NCBI GenBank assembly: GCA_009746045.1
Contig: RPFO01000041.1
Span: forward strand, 6,137,323 to 6,201,322
DNA length: 64,000 nucleotides
Source of the DNA: Mesostigma viride
Lineage: Eukaryota; Streptophyta; Mesostigmatophyceae; Mesostigmatales; Mesostigmataceae
Direction of reading: 5' to 3'
The notes beneath the pieces were generated by a model. That model searched no databases and was not told the origin of the DNA. It saw nothing but the letters and a program-made list of their open reading frames with translations. A program made the position numbers and the translations under genes. This document shows, piece after piece, positions 52,710-64,000 of the stretch (positions within the stretch are counted from its first letter, which is position 1; each line of letters starts with the position of its first letter).

Positions 52710-53397
52710 TGATGCTCCGAGAGAAGCGGCGTGCAACGGCACAGCTGGCCGGTAGACCGCTTGCCCTTCCAGGACTGTTGACGGGCTTGGAGGGACGAAA
52801 ATATTTTTTTTCTTCGGGAGGGACCCACTGCGGCTGGACACGAGACAGCCAGGAGAAATCGCCGCTCAATTGGTAGGCCTCGCATCCCACTCTCTTCGCT
52901 ACACTTTTCCTCCCAGACTCTCGATGTCTAGACCCGTTTATTTTGGACGAGAGAAACGTTTGGTGCCAGGTTGTCCAGGCAGTCTGTACAGCAGGGCAAT
53001 CTAATGCGTGGCTGGCACATAGGATTCCAGGCACATACAACAGCAGCAAAAATCCTGCTGCCTGGCAAACAACGGACATAGTTAATTGAGAGCGCTGGCA
53101 GGCTCGCTGCTTGGTTAGCGCGCAGAATGCGTACAACGTGCAGGGGTGAAGACCCTTCTCCCACTAGACGTGACGGGATACACAACCAGTAGAGCACTAG
53201 AAACAGCGAAGCCTGTCAGCGTTTCGGGGAAATGGGTAGTACAGGGGGGGTGGAAAAAAACAAGAAAATTTACATCATGCTGGATCCTTTCCCTTACAGG
53301 CATTCACGCAACTTAACACTTGGGTTGGCTTAAGTTGGGTTCACGCCTTAAGTTGGGTCGCAGTTGGCTGCATGGCGAACCCAACTTTTTTTCCAGG

Positions 53398-53896
53398 TAC
53401 ACCCCCCCCCACACGTTTAAGATTGGGGTCCGGCCAACCCAGGGCTGCGATCTTAAACCTTAAATCAAATCCAGGGTTGACGATCTTAAACCTGAGAAGA
53501 TCTTAAACCTGAGGGGGCGAGGCGCGGCGCGCCCCGCCGGAGCCCGCCAATTGATGCATGAGTGGAAGTTTTTGAAATTAATAGCAAAACCGCCAATAAA
53601 AAATTATTGGGGGATTAACTACTGGCTATATTTGGAATAAACGTACACCTATTTACCTGGAAAAAATTAAAAAATATCAATACCGTTGCTCGTGGTCTGT
53701 ACACTGGGCACTGGCCGGAACTTGGCAGCTTTTTGTACCAACTTTAAGATCTTTTTGCCCAAAACCAGCCCTGCGATCTTAAACCTGAAATTTCAAAATC
53801 CAGGGGCTCATGATCTTAAACCTGAGAATCTTAAACGTGTGTGGGGGGGTGTAAATAGGTGTACGTTTATTCCAAATATAGCCAGTAGGTAATCCC
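53398..53896. repeat. Nested inverted repeats (fold-back element)
   Basis: 46-bp arms 53611-53656 and 53851-53896 pair with one mismatch (actggctatatttggaataa...). An outer pair, tacaccccccccccacacgt (53398) and acgtgtgtgggggggtgta (53834), is also inverted, with gatcttaaacctgag words repeated inside both arms. No ORF. Probably a fold-back or MITE-like insertion. Confidence 0.7.
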
Positions 53897-53927
53897 TGCT
53901 AAGCCTAGGGTATCAAGATGTCAGTGG

Positions 53928-54651
53928 CTAAAACGGAGCCTTACTAGACCACGGAAGCAACTGGACTTCTAATGGGTTGTCATTGGGCATGTGGGTAAAG
54001 ATCCTGTTTTTGCCCATGAGGTCATGAAAGATCTCAAGTGGGCTGGGCTTATCCTGGTCCGCGCCAGGGTCCCGGATTTTGTTTTGTTCATTTGCAACCA
54101 TCCAGTAGCGTCGCATGCCGGAGTTCCATAGGTAAATGAAGCGTGAGAGAACCCCAGCTTTGTCAAAAACTGTGCGCCTATTGAACACCACATCGTTTCG
54201 CACCGTCCAGATTGTATATAACATGCATGTGCGGAGCCATATCCACGCTTGTTGTGAAAAGGTGAGCTCAAGGCCAGGGGTGCCAGTGATGCCAAAGATA
54301 ATTGAGCGGGTAGACACCGGTATGATAGGCTCAGACGTCCAGGCTGCCCATAAACCAATCAACCAGGTCCAAACTCCCTGGAGGTTACACCATAAAAATC
54401 GGTGTTCCACAGTTTCAGTGGGGTTGGTGCGTAAACATGTAGCAGGGTGTTGAAATCGCCGGTGGACGGAGGATCTCCCCGACCCCGATGGACCGGTGCA
54501 TCAAGAGGTGTTGTACGTCGGTCGCGCGGCGATCAATCAGCGGGTGGTCAGCGGCGAGGGTGATGTTGCGGACCCAGGTGTGGCCAGGCCACTCAGTAGC
54601 GCCCCAGCGTGTCCGTCCGGGGTGGAATTGATGGTTTTTATGCAAGAGCAT
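53928..54651 (-). pseudogene. LINE C-terminal fragment with RT zinc-binding-type region
   Basis: Two minus-strand frames (54651-54415 and 54410-53928) join around ..TNPTETVEHRFLWC, the ETVEH.F..C pattern of the zinc-binding region (zf-RVT) at the end of plant-type LINE ORF2. Downstream WLRTCMLYTIWTVRNDVVFN also fits that family. A frameshift lies near 54412. Degraded and non-functional; orientation minus. Confidence 0.6.
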
Positions 54652-55165
54652 TGTGTAGCCCCACTCTGCCGTGTACTCGTAAAGGCCTTAATTTTACAAT
54701 TCTGCTGTCACCCTGATTTAGCACCCAGCCAAATTCCACTGGATCCAATGACAACATGTCCAGGCGGGTTGATCCCACATGTAGCCAAATAATAGCAGCG
54801 TCTGGAAGGTTGGGGTTGGGTTGGTATACACATGATTGTTCAAGGGACCAAGGTACAACCCGAATCCGGTGGCATAGCTGGGTGGGGAGGAACACCACTG
54901 CAGTTGTAAGTTGAGCCAGACAGCCATTGTGGCCGCTCAGCGGCGCCAATAGTTGAACGTGCAGGGTTCCAAGGGGGAGTTCTGCGATCACCTTCCCCGA
55001 GGAGCATGTTGCGGTCTTGCTGTATGGACAAAAGCAGCACCATTCACCAGCTTTATAGGGGGCACGGGGAGAAGTCATCATGAGTGTGTGCCAGCGGGGG
55101 GGTATGGCTTGTACTAGCGCGGCCCAGGCAGCATAAGTAGGCATATTGGGGACCCGGGCAGCCAA
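54638..55165 (-). pseudogene. LINE ORF2 fragment upstream of the zinc-binding part
   Basis: 175-codon open frame continuing the LINE toward its N-terminus (AAWAALVQAIPPRWHTLM...; MLSLDPVEFGWVLNQGD). No catalytic RT motif is in this piece; assigned by position and orientation. Confidence 0.4.
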
Positions 55166-55265
55166 TTCGTTATATGTTAAGAGGCGGTAGCAGTCACCGT
55201 GGAGAATATACAGGTGGAGAATAGTGGTTATTGGGTGGGGGGATGTTATGAAGCCTTCATAGGGG

Positions 55266-55559
55266 TTAGGGCCACTTAACCCTTAAACTGTACTGAGTCC
55301 GTTTTCGTGGCGCCAGTTGAACTCGCGCCACTCTAACGGACTGAGTTTGTGGCAGAACCAGGCGCCGCGCCAATAATAATTTAACGGTCAAACCTGGGGG
55401 GATCGAAAGATCTAGACGTAAGCTATGCCTGGCGCTATTCAGACCGTATTTTGGACACCTGGCCAGGGAGATATGCTTGAGCAAAGTTAGGGGGGTACCA
55501 TGGTCCAACGGGACCGACGTGCATGAAAAATATTGACGCGCACGGCTATGGCGGTGCAC
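55266..55559 (-). pseudogene. Possible LINE fragment
   Basis: The C-terminus LAPRKRTQYSL resembles LEPRERTEFGYL at the end of the 57286-57705 frame, suggesting two copies or two halves of related LINE sequence. Confidence 0.3.
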
Positions 55560-57285
55560 GCAACTGACTGGTACGAGAGAATGGCTTTACCTAATGGACT
55601 CAAATTTTGTAGGCATGATTTTCAAGTCCTAAAAACGTTTTATCCCCAGCCATGGAACGTTTGAAGATGCGTAGATGGGTCATCGGGGTGCTGGTCGGCG
55701 CAGCAAATCATGTCAGCGGCCAGGCGGTGACAGTGCGAGTGCTGCATGTTGCTAGGCGGAAATTTTCGAGGTATTTGCGCATGGATAAACCTTTGACGTT
55801 GTTCCCAACCAGATTTGCTAGAATTGGCAGCCAGGAAAGGCTCGAGGCTACGTCCATGAATCGGGCGTGCTGGCTCCCGCAGGAAAGGTAATCTGCTGTT
55901 CCGACCTGGTACGTTCTAGCCTCCTAGCGTGTTCCGTTAACCGTATATGGTTGTATTATCGTTTATAACTAATATCAGGGTTATAATCGAGGGCTTGTGA
56001 TTGTCATTTTGTTGTTTTGCTCCCTCTACGCATCGGCTTGTCATAGTTGTGGAATACCATCAGGTCAAGCAGATTTTGGACCATGTTTGGTCGCTGTTAG
56101 CTGAGGCTGCAACGGAAATAGCGTGATAACGGTTGGTATTGGTTAGTAATATGGTAAAGGTGATTACCCAATGCTTTTCCTGGCTCAAACAGCCCGAGAC
56201 AAGTTCTTTTCTGACCAGTTTTAGGCATGGCTTCTTGTTTTGCTGGCCAACGCCCACCTTCTGATTTTGCATCCATTGCATGTGACAAACATGGAGATAC
56301 CCAATACCTGTTTGCATGGAAGCATTACCAACTTGTTCATTTTGTTTTCTTTATTGTTGCAAAGAACGTGGAGGTGTTTTGTCATTCATCGGGTGGGTTA
56401 GTGATGTAGCTCCTTGCCACCCCTTTGACGCGCGCTTGAGGCCTTGATTAATGAGCCTTTCACCTATTTTTTAGCATGGTCTTGTGTCTTATATGCTGGC
56501 TTATCTCAGCTTCCATGCTGGGCCAGTGGCTGGCCTCGACGACGACGACGCCCGCCGCCAGCGTGCCATGCAGCCCTTGTCAGCCCGCAGCCCGGCTGGC
56601 CGCGCATGGGCTGAGGCCAATGGCCGCACGACCCGCACGTTGGCAGCTGGCACCCAGCTGACAGGGCCTTGTAGGAGGCAGGATCTGCGCACCCAGAGGC
56701 GCAATCCGTAGTTTGGCACATAGCCAGGTAGCCCAATTGACAGTTAGCTACACCCTTGGCTAGTCTTGCGCTATGTATACCGCACGCGCGCGCTAGTGCC
56801 ATTTTGGCCCCTTGCGGCATGTTGGCATGTGTTATATGGCATGGTCTCTTGTTTTATCACCTGGGTATGGTGCATGATGCCCAATTGGGCATCCCTTGTT
56901 GTTTCATGCCAATTGGAATAAAGTTTTGTGTTGCTATGCTACCATTTATACCCCTGCCAGCTGGCACCGTTATAACGGTGCCAGCTGGCTTTGGCCATTT
57001 TGTAGCTAGCGTCCACAGTTTTGTGACATTTCATGTTGTGAATGCATTGATGGCATGTCTATGATTATAATAACCTGCCTTTAAAAGGCCAGGGCCAACT
57101 GATTTGTGTAAATGGTCGATAATGCATTATATATGTCTCCAACCCCATGTGCACTGTACCCCCCTGAGGGGGGTGCTATTTTTAGCAGGTGTAGGGCATG
57201 GATATGTGACCAACCAAATTTCCCAAACATTATTTGATATAAAAGCATGCTTGGTTCCAAGGGTGGGCCAGAAAATGTTATTTGG
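55560..57285. other. Host sequence without recognised genes
   Basis: 1.7 kb between LINE-like fragments. Small open frames only. A perfect palindrome-like gccagctggcaccgttataacggtgccagctggc lies near 56955-56990. Confidence 0.4.
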
Positions 57286-57705
57286 CTAGTTACTCTCAGG
57301 CGCACAAAGATACCCAAACTCAGTCCGTTCTCGTGGTTCGAGTTTTGACAGTTGAAGGGTTAAGCATCCAAAGGGGCGATTAAGGGGGTTGAGGTATATA
57401 TCATTAAAGAATAGGGGTTGGCGTGCAACTTCCTCACGTAGTGTGGGGAATAGTAGGCGGTCGGGTTTAAGTGCCATAAAGCCTTGCCATATACGAGCCC
57501 AGTACCAAGGAAGACCTCTGGTGAGCTTCGGGGAGGGGAGGCGAGCAGTAAGCAATGCGGCTCCAGAGTGCCAGGAAATACCATTGGAGTGATGAGTAAG
57601 ACGTGAGAGGGTTACACGTGCCAGAAGACATCCAGGGTGTGTGTTGACACCAATGTGGGCAGAGATAACTTGTTTGGCATACACAGACCATAAACGCCAT
57701 TGCAT
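57286..57705 (-). pseudogene. LINE ORF2 fragment (pre-C-terminal region)
   Basis: 139-codon frame with LKPDRLLFPTLREEVARQPLFFN-type wording (split here: LREEVARQPLFFND) reminiscent of the LPLFFN segment following the RT domain in plant LINEs, ending LEPRERTEFGYL. It lies immediately left of the duplicated viral segment. Confidence 0.4.
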
Positions 57706-57796
57706 AATGAGAAGAGTGGACGGGGCGAAAGTGAAAAATCCTATACTCGGCCAGCTCCTTCAGTAAAAATATCTAACTCGAGTGTATACACCATCG

Positions 57797-59091
57797 ATGG
57801 CTTCTGACAACTCCTGGTACTCCCGCGCTATCCCGAAGAGTATGCAATACCTCGTGAAGGCGCTAGGCCGACACACGACTCAGCGAGTGCATCTCAGCAC
57901 CCTCTCAGCCAGCGACGGCATCAAACAAGGGTCCGTGGTCGCGGTTCGCCTGCCCACGTCCGGGTTCGTGGACTTGCATTCCTTCGCCATGTTCTTCACG
58001 GGGACGCCGACGACCACGGCAGGGTTCGCGAAGTTCCCCGCGTACACGTCCTCCATCATCAGGCGCCTCGAGGTGCTGGCAGGAGGTCAGACCGTCGATA
58101 GCATCAACGATTACTCCCAGCTATTCCATACACTTCTCTCGGTGCACGGAGGTGTCGAGTACAACCTCGCACAGGCTCCTGCTGGTTGGTCGAAGAATAG
58201 CAATACCGTCACCGCCGACGTGGCTGGCGCTCTTACAAACAACGTGAAGGCGAACACCGCGGTGGACGGCGTCATCGACCACTTTTTATGATTCCTGAGC
58301 GGCGAGCCTCGGATCGTGGATCTGAGTCTCTTCCCCCCATCGAGATCCGAATCACACTCATGGACGGAGGGGTGATGCTCCCTAGCGTCCTCCAGGCACT
58401 GTCGGCAGGCGATGGCATCGTGGCCGTTCCAGCAGCGACAGGTGTTGGTTTCGAACTGAGCAACATCCACTTTAGCATCGACACGTACAGGTTCCAAGAA
58501 GATATCGCGGGCCAGATTTTCTCGTCCAAGCTTGCCGAGGGTGGAACTCTCTCCTTCAAGTGGCGGACTTGGCAATCTACCAAACAGTCGCTCGGGACTC
58601 GCTCTCCCTATGCCATCAAGGCGTCGCTGTCTTCCGCGTCCGCCAGCAAACTCCTGGCGATTCAGGTCGCTGCCGGCGCGGATGTGACCAACGCATCTGG
58701 CAGTACGATGTTCAATCACATCGCGGATGGTATGACTTCCTACCAATACGACATCAACGGATCCAACCTAGCGCCCGGATACCGTACGAACGCAACCGAG
58801 GCGTGGATCAATCTGTTATCGGCGTTCGGTGATCAAGGGAATGTTTTGTCCTGTGTCCGTGAGGGCATGACTCCTACCACGTGGCTAAACAACAACTTCA
58901 CGATGGCGTGTCACCTTAATATGCCGTGTGCCGGTCCAGAGTACATGAGCGGCCTTGACCTTCGCGGTACGGCATCGGTGGTTACGCTGCGAGTCGAGAA
59001 GGGAGCAACAGACTGCATTTCTTACATCTTCACGGAGTGCGAATCGAGGATGGACATCGCTGCAGGCAGGCAGGCAGCCGTGTACCTCTAA
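57797..59091 (+). pseudogene. PLV major capsid protein (double jelly-roll type), copy 2
   Basis: Uninterrupted by the TIR element: ATG 57797 to TGA at 58291, then frameshifted continuation to 59091. It shares the frameshift at about 58286-58295 with copy 1 and additionally has fewer C in the run at 58332-58338, which changes the frame of the join. Substitutions relative to copy 1 include GTC/GCC near 58424, GTG/GCG near 58506 and CAA/CTA near 58886. Confidence 0.7.
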
Positions 59092-59119
59092 AAAATATAT
59101 GTGTGTCTAGTGACAAACG

Positions 59120-59293
59120 ATGGACTACTTTCGAGACCCTGGCATCACAGCTAACCCGTTTATAAACAGGTTGAAGTTGATTTTTGACATCCCAGAAATG
59201 GCAGATTCTGGTTTGTCCATGACGATTCCCGTAAGGCAAGCACTTCCCCTTCTCCCCACCTTCAAGTACCCGCTACCAAACCAAAAAAAATAA
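59120..59293 (+). CDS. Small conserved PLV protein (57 aa), copy 2
   Basis: Same as 44891-45061 with one extra codon (NPFINRLK versus NPFNRLK). Confidence 0.5.
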   Translation: MDYFRDPGITANPFINRLKLIFDIPEMADSGLSMTIPVRQALPLLPTFKYPLPNQKK

Positions 59294-59312
59294 CGGCGAC
59301 TAGTCTATACAA

Positions 59313-61247
59313 ATGTTGTTGGATAGTGGTATATGCCCCGCTCATTTATATAAACGCCGCGTTCCTGGTACCTCGGTCACGGTTGGGTTATCAACAGTGG
59401 ACCTTGCACCATCAGAAGTCCTCGTTCTCGTGATGGCGACATTCAATGAAGACGTCACGGGGTTTGATCTATCAGACATCGACGTGACAAACGGAACGGC
59501 AGTCGACCTCTTTTTGGGTGCACCGGCGACGTATTTTTTTGATATCACAAATATCACAGGTTCGATCCCAACCACGGTTTCCGTGAAAGAAAATAAGGTA
59601 ACAGGGGTTTCTGGGGCACACAACGACGAATCCAATCTGTTATCATTTACATACACCCCTCGATCCTTCCACCGCCGTCACACTTGCTACAACGGCAGGC
59701 GCTAATCCTACTACGAGCCCTGTCGCAGTGACTGCCACTTTCGGTCAGTCGATAACTGGTTTTTCCATAGACGATATAGTAGTTACCAATGGGACCGCTT
59801 CCTCGTTGACAGGCAGTGGTTCATCTTATACATTCTATGTCACTCCCATCACGGCATACACCCCCACCACTGTTAGCGTGGGAGTGGATGTGGTGGACGG
59901 TGGAAACGACGCATCCAATACTCTAACATTCACACTGAGCCCTCCACCTATCACGGTCGAGCTCTATCTACAGCGACAGGGACGTATCCAAGTACAAGCC
60001 CCGCCACAATGGCTGTCACATTTGACAAGCCTGTGACTGGGTTTGGTAGCGGGGACATCTACGTGAACAACGGAACAGCGTCGTCGGTAACCGGTACCGG
60101 GGCATCGTACCAGTTCACAGTGACACCAACCACTCCACATTCCCAGACGACCGTGAGGGTGGTCGATGGCACGACGGTAGGCGAATTCGGGGTCACAAAC
60201 GCCGAGTCCAACACGGTCGCGTTCACCTACTCCCCGCCGCCTACCGTCACCCTTGCGACTTCGGCCGGGGCAACACCGTCCACGAGCCCAGTCGGCGTGA
60301 CGGCTACCTTCAGCCGCCGTCAGTCACTGGTTTCGCGCTCGGGGACATCGTCGTTACCAACGGGACGGCGTCCAACTTGGTGCAGGTAAACGCGGCATTT
60401 TACACGTAACTTCGACGTGGCAGGAACCTCGAACACGTTGACGACCGTCAGCGTGGGTTCCAACGTGGCGACAGACTCCGTGTCGGGTAACGGGAACTCG
60501 GCGTCCAATACGATACAGTTCACATATACCCCTCCCGTCGCGTAAAGCCCCAACGACATTTCTGGGCTCTCGCTATGGATCGACTTCAACGACACCACAA
60601 AGATGTACCAAGACAGCGCGAGAACTGTAGCTGTTACTGCAAACGGGCAGCCTATCCGGTTGGTTGACAGCAAGGTGGGCACTTTCTATGTCGACTCGGG
60701 CACTGACGCAGCTAGACCCACGTATACCTCAAACGCCAAGAACGGACGTGGTGTTGGCACTTTTACAGATGTCGGGAATTCCAGACTGGTCCAGATGACA
60801 AATCTAACACTCGGACAGTACACAGTGTGCTACGTGGCAAAAAAGGGGGCTTACAAGAATCTCGCAAGGACCATCTTTTGTGCTCGGACCCTCGGGATCG
60901 TCCTCGCCATATATCAGTCACCTTGCAACAACCAGCAACACGTTTGCTAGCAGCGTTACCAATACAGTCATCGACGCGTCTGGTGGCGCCTGGTCGGACT
61001 ACTGGGTAATCACAGAGCGACTAAATACGAACACTATACAAATTTGGAAAAACGGCGCTTCTGTAGGGACTGGTTCAGGTACACCCCCAACACCGCCGCC
61101 ATCTTCACGATAAACGGCGTCCAGTCTCTGGCTGATCGCGAAGGAGATTGCTTGTATGGCGAGTTTATCTACTACAATCGCGCACTGACGGACACGGAGA
61201 TCACCACCTTGAACACGCAGATGAAGACCAGATGGGGGGTAACGTAG
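59313..61247 (+). pseudogene. PLV fibre/adhesin-like protein, copy 2, frameshifted
   Basis: Same modules as 45081-47016. Indel differences from copy 1: 3 nt near 59940, 2 nt near 60088 (here the third Ig-like repeat is open, 60009-60389), and 4 extra nt near 60409. The LamG-like end retains the same breaks near 60880 and 61090. Confidence 0.65.
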
Positions 61248-61277
61248 AACTAATTATCTACCCGTATCATGTAAGCA

Positions 61278-61790
61278 ATGGAATTTCCAAATTACTACCA
61301 GATAGTCCTTGACAGCGAGGCCTCATCGAGTGACAGTGACGTTGACAAGGCGGCATTTCGTTTTAAAATTAAGCCAGATCCAAGTGCTCCCATCATTGAC
61401 GGGGATTGGAGAGGCGGGCTTCACTTTGCATCCATTGCAGGAATCGAAAGCACCCCCCCTCATGTGCTCATTGGATTGGTATCCCCCAGTTTCTTGGGCG
61501 GTGAGCACAATTTGGACCAGGGGGTTGTGTTGGGATCAGAAATATGCAAAAAAACAACAGCAACAACGACCACTTTCGACTATTCTTTGATCAATGATCA
61601 CGCATATTTCAATTTGAGGAATCCACATCTCTTTAGGAACGGGGGCATTTTGGAGATAAGGTTGGCCCACATAGATAGGGACGCAGGAGACACGGAATAT
61701 CAAAACGTTGCTGCATATGAATCTTTCGTCTGCGTGTTACAATTTGAGAGAGTGAGAGGTTTTAATAAATGCAAATGTCACGGTAAGTAA
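61278..61790 (+). CDS. Conserved PLV protein, unknown (170 aa, intact)
   Basis: Full-length version of the copy 1 gene at 47047. Acidic N-terminal third (SEASSSDSDVDKAAFRF), then strand-like segments (HVLIGLVSPSFLGG; GGILEIRLAHIDRDAG) and a short Cys/Lys C-terminus. No domain recognised; virion or accessory role not determined. Confidence 0.6.
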   Translation: MEFPNYYQIVLDSEASSSDSDVDKAAFRFKIKPDPSAPIIDGDWRGGLHFASIAGIESTPPHVLIGLVSPSFLGGEHNLDQGVVLGSEICKKTTATTTTFDYSLINDHAYFNLRNPHLFRNGGILEIRLAHIDRDAGDTEYQNVAAYESFVCVLQFERVRGFNKCKCHGK

Positions 61791-62139
61791 TTTCTGTGCA
61801 TTATACGACAATATGCATGGGTGGATGCCTTGGAAAATTCACACTGGTGGACACCTTGTAGAATTCATTCAGGCGTATGAGAAACGACCCTGAGTACGCG
61901 CGAGCTTACGAGTCCGTTTACCTGAATTCACGTCCCAGAACTCGCCACGTGGTAGAGGCCACTCTGGACTTGCATCACTGCAAATTTTAGCCAAGTTCGA
62001 CACTTGTGCAAGTCTCGCCACCTTCGCGCCCTGTCCAGGCCGTGCCAGCAGACGTAACGGACCTTTGCACACGGTGCACAAATAGGCAAAATCACGTGCA
62101 AGTCACGCATCTCACGTTGCAAGCCCTCTGCCGGTAGCC

Positions 62140-62715
62140 ATGGCTTCCCGAAACGCAGGGCCCTGCGAGAAGGCGTTGGCCACGCTTGGAAAATACCTCG
62201 ATAGTCTCGAGGACGGCCAGACAAAGATGTCGGACCAGCTTTCATACCTGACGCACCAGGTCTCCCTTTTATCCGGGGCACCTGGTGCTGTTGGAGGCAC
62301 CGGACCTACCTGCGAGGTTCTCAAAATCCACGACGCCGGCTATGATGATGTCGACCGCAAGACGCCAAAAATTTGCGTCGAGTGGGTCTACGAGAGGAAT
62401 GCGGCAAAGCCGAGGAAGGTCGAGGACCTCTGCGAGTGGATTCGCCTCGACCAAGCCGACGGATGCGTTAAGATGGTTGACGAATTCCTCAATGGCTTCT
62501 CCAAGTCCAAGCGCCAGCCAGGCATTTCCCCCATTGCCCTCTACAAGGCATGGGAGGAGGCAAAGAAGGGTTTCGAGGACGCAAAGACCGCCACTTCCCA
62601 TGGCAGGAAGAGGAGCCGCGAGGAAGCGTCAAGCTCCCACGGCCATGGCGACAAGAAGAAGACCGGCTCGTACGTTATGAAGAGCCTGACTGGAAACTCC
62701 AAGGACAAGGAGTAG
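62140..62715 (+). CDS. Conserved PLV protein with basic C-terminus (191 aa, intact)
   Basis: Intact counterpart of 47908-48485. N-terminal helices, central WIRLDQADGCVKMVDEFLNG, Lys/Arg/Ser-rich tail with KRSREEASSSHGHGDKKK. No enzymatic motif; nucleic-acid association inferred from charge only. Confidence 0.6.
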   Translation: MASRNAGPCEKALATLGKYLDSLEDGQTKMSDQLSYLTHQVSLLSGAPGAVGGTGPTCEVLKIHDAGYDDVDRKTPKICVEWVYERNAAKPRKVEDLCEWIRLDQADGCVKMVDEFLNGFSKSKRQPGISPIALYKAWEEAKKGFEDAKTATSHGRKRSREEASSSHGHGDKKKTGSYVMKSLTGNSKDKE

Positions 62716-62924
62716 ATTGTCGTTTTGTTGACGACGGCAACGAGCTTGCCATTTCGCTCTTGTTGAGCTGACAACGAATGTAAACGTGATGTAAATTTTA
62801 ATGAATTCGTTTATGCAGTATAAAACGCGTCAATGCATGTTGAAAACAATTTTCATTTCGTCTCGAAATGCAGTTCTAACTGCGGGTTAAAATCCAGAGT
62901 AAACCTCTCATGCAACGACACAGG

Positions 62925-63226
62925 CCAGGTTGGCCAATACGTCGGTACGTCAGATACGTCGGCCTCAAAATACGAGTATTATACGTGGAGCATGGCAGAA
63001 TACGTCACCAGAATACGTGGCAGTGTGCAGCATGGTTATGAATGGGCCTTTAGGGTTTAGGCCTTAGGGGGCATAGTTATGCATGGAGATCAGTAAATTA
63101 TGGTGGAAGGCATAATTTAATCTGCACCATTCCTTGCACTTATTCCCCACCTGAGCCTGCCATAAATTTTTAATGCAATATGTGCACATTCCTTGCACTT
63201 ATTCCCTACCAACCTGCCACCATAAT
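62925..63226. other. Host flank after duplicated segment
   Basis: No gene seen. A roughly 65-bp unit (tgtgcacattccttgcactt with cataattta...) recurs imperfectly at about 63122, 63181 and 63241. Confidence 0.5.
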
Positions 63227-63781
63227 TTACCCATTACTGCATGTGCACATTCCTTGCAAGGATTTATTGTGCATGCCAAGTCCGGGAGCAGTGATCAGCC
63301 CTTTGTACTGACTAAGGCCGGCAATCATCGCCTTGAAAGAGCGGCTCTGAGCCGCGTGAAAGGAAATAGCATTCTCAACAAAGAAATTCACCACCAGGAG
63401 ATGGCATTCCTCTTCGTTTATGGGGCTCACAAACCTCGTGATTGTCTGCTGCATGCATGGCGAGGATCTCCTGCACCTGCCGACCCCGGCCGAAGCAAGG
63501 CCGTGGCCGCTCTCCGCCATTGTCCTGAAGCTAATGTGCTGCTGCTTCCTCGCCTTCAGCCCGGCCTTCTTGCTCAACAACTCCTGGAATTCTGACCTCC
63601 GTTTCTCCCCACTCTTTGCGTCAGGGCAAGCATCTATGCCCTGCCCTGCGATGCCCGCTAAATGTGCGTGCATCCGGGTCGCACTAATCTGCTTGCCATC
63701 GCCACTGGTAAAATCGTGGCCGCAAAATGAGCAGCTAAACTTCAGCTGCGAAACCGTTTCCCCCAGAGCATCCTTCACCAA
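63227..63781 (-). pseudogene. hAT-type transposase N-terminal fragment (BED finger)
   Basis: ATG at 63781. FSCSFCGHDF followed by MHAHLAG...DACP fits the BED zinc finger with the H-L-A-G...C wording seen in plant-type hAT transposases. VVNFFVENAISFHAAQSRSFKAM fits the region after it (DUF659-like, F-F...GI.F..V.S..F). The catalytic domain would lie further left but the frame runs into unrelated residues and stops at 63227, so the copy is truncated. Confidence 0.65.
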
Positions 63782-64000
63782 GACAACTGGTTCTTTTCGT
63801 TACAAGATTATGCTCTGGCCCTTTTTCTGGCATGGCTGCAAAAACGCGATTGCCCTTTGCGACAAAATCCAATGGCACACCGCCATGCAATATTAATGAT
63901 ACAGGCTGTGTTACAAGTACCACGTTCCTAGCACAGCTGGCATTTTCATCGTGCTGGCACTCACTCCGTGTAATTTCAGGCTTCAGCTAGCTTGCCAACT
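63782..64000. other. Non-coding end of window
   Basis: No feature recognised in the last 200 bases. Confidence 0.4.

Larger units (their letters stand above)
57709..62924 (+). repeat. Second copy of PLV capsid-to-3' segment (copy 2)
   Basis: 5,216 bp, same orientation as 42889-48694, about 99% identical, without the capsid-gene TIR element. Boundaries fall inside the pVI-like gene and in the spacer before the TIR, so it is not a second full PLV insertion; no TIR is present. It starts right after LINE sequence and ends in unrelated host DNA. Confidence 0.95.

Overview
The window is repeat-rich eukaryotic nuclear DNA, most likely from a green-lineage alga. Supporting signs are spliced exons of a GT29-type glycosyltransferase, plant-style LINE remains with a zinc-binding RT tail, a PAT/Kangaroo-like DIRS retrotransposon, an LTR element primed near the initiator-tRNA-Met motif, and an hAT transposase fragment. 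The species cannot be fixed from sequence alone. No bacterial operons, rRNA genes or CRISPR arrays were seen.

Layout. 0-22.7 kb: host intergenic DNA filled with repeats. It holds two families of miniature elements with short direct terminal repeats (925-4250, 15586-16291), a PHD-finger exon-like ORF (3.4-3.6 kb), a young but gene-less 7.5 kb LTR retrotransposon with a 5-bp target duplication (6638-14143), and two copies of a 0.79 kb TIR element (14486 and 20061).

22.76-49.34 kb: the centrepiece, an integrated polinton-like virus (PLV). It is bounded by long terminal inverted repeats built of about 112-bp hairpin units. The left arm is transcribed leftward: primase/UL9-like helicase, AT-hook/tyrosine recombinase, packaging ATPase, coiled-coil protein. 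The right arm is transcribed rightward: large structural protein, C2H2 zinc-finger protein, penton-like protein, pVI-like protein, double-jelly-roll-type major capsid protein, Ig-like/LamG-like fibre, two conserved unknowns. No B-family DNA polymerase or retroviral-type integrase was seen, which separates it from classical Polintons. Most viral genes carry frameshifts, so it is a decayed endogenous copy (or the assembly has indel errors). Three later insertions have hit it: a 5.4 kb DIRS retrotransposon in the left TIR, a 1.7 kb sequence with 20-bp direct repeats in the coiled-coil gene, and a 586-bp TIR element with a TATG duplication in the capsid gene.

49.3-57.7 kb: host DNA. The PLV right end abuts an exon of a GT29 sialyltransferase-like gene on the minus strand, whose known exons run 52.7 to 49.35 kb. 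A long pentanucleotide microsatellite and a C-rich tract lie in its intron. Then come a fold-back repeat and LINE fragments. 57.7-62.9 kb: a second, nearly identical 5.2 kb copy of the PLV capsid-to-3' segment, without TIRs and without the capsid-gene insertion. 63-64 kb: an hAT transposase fragment.
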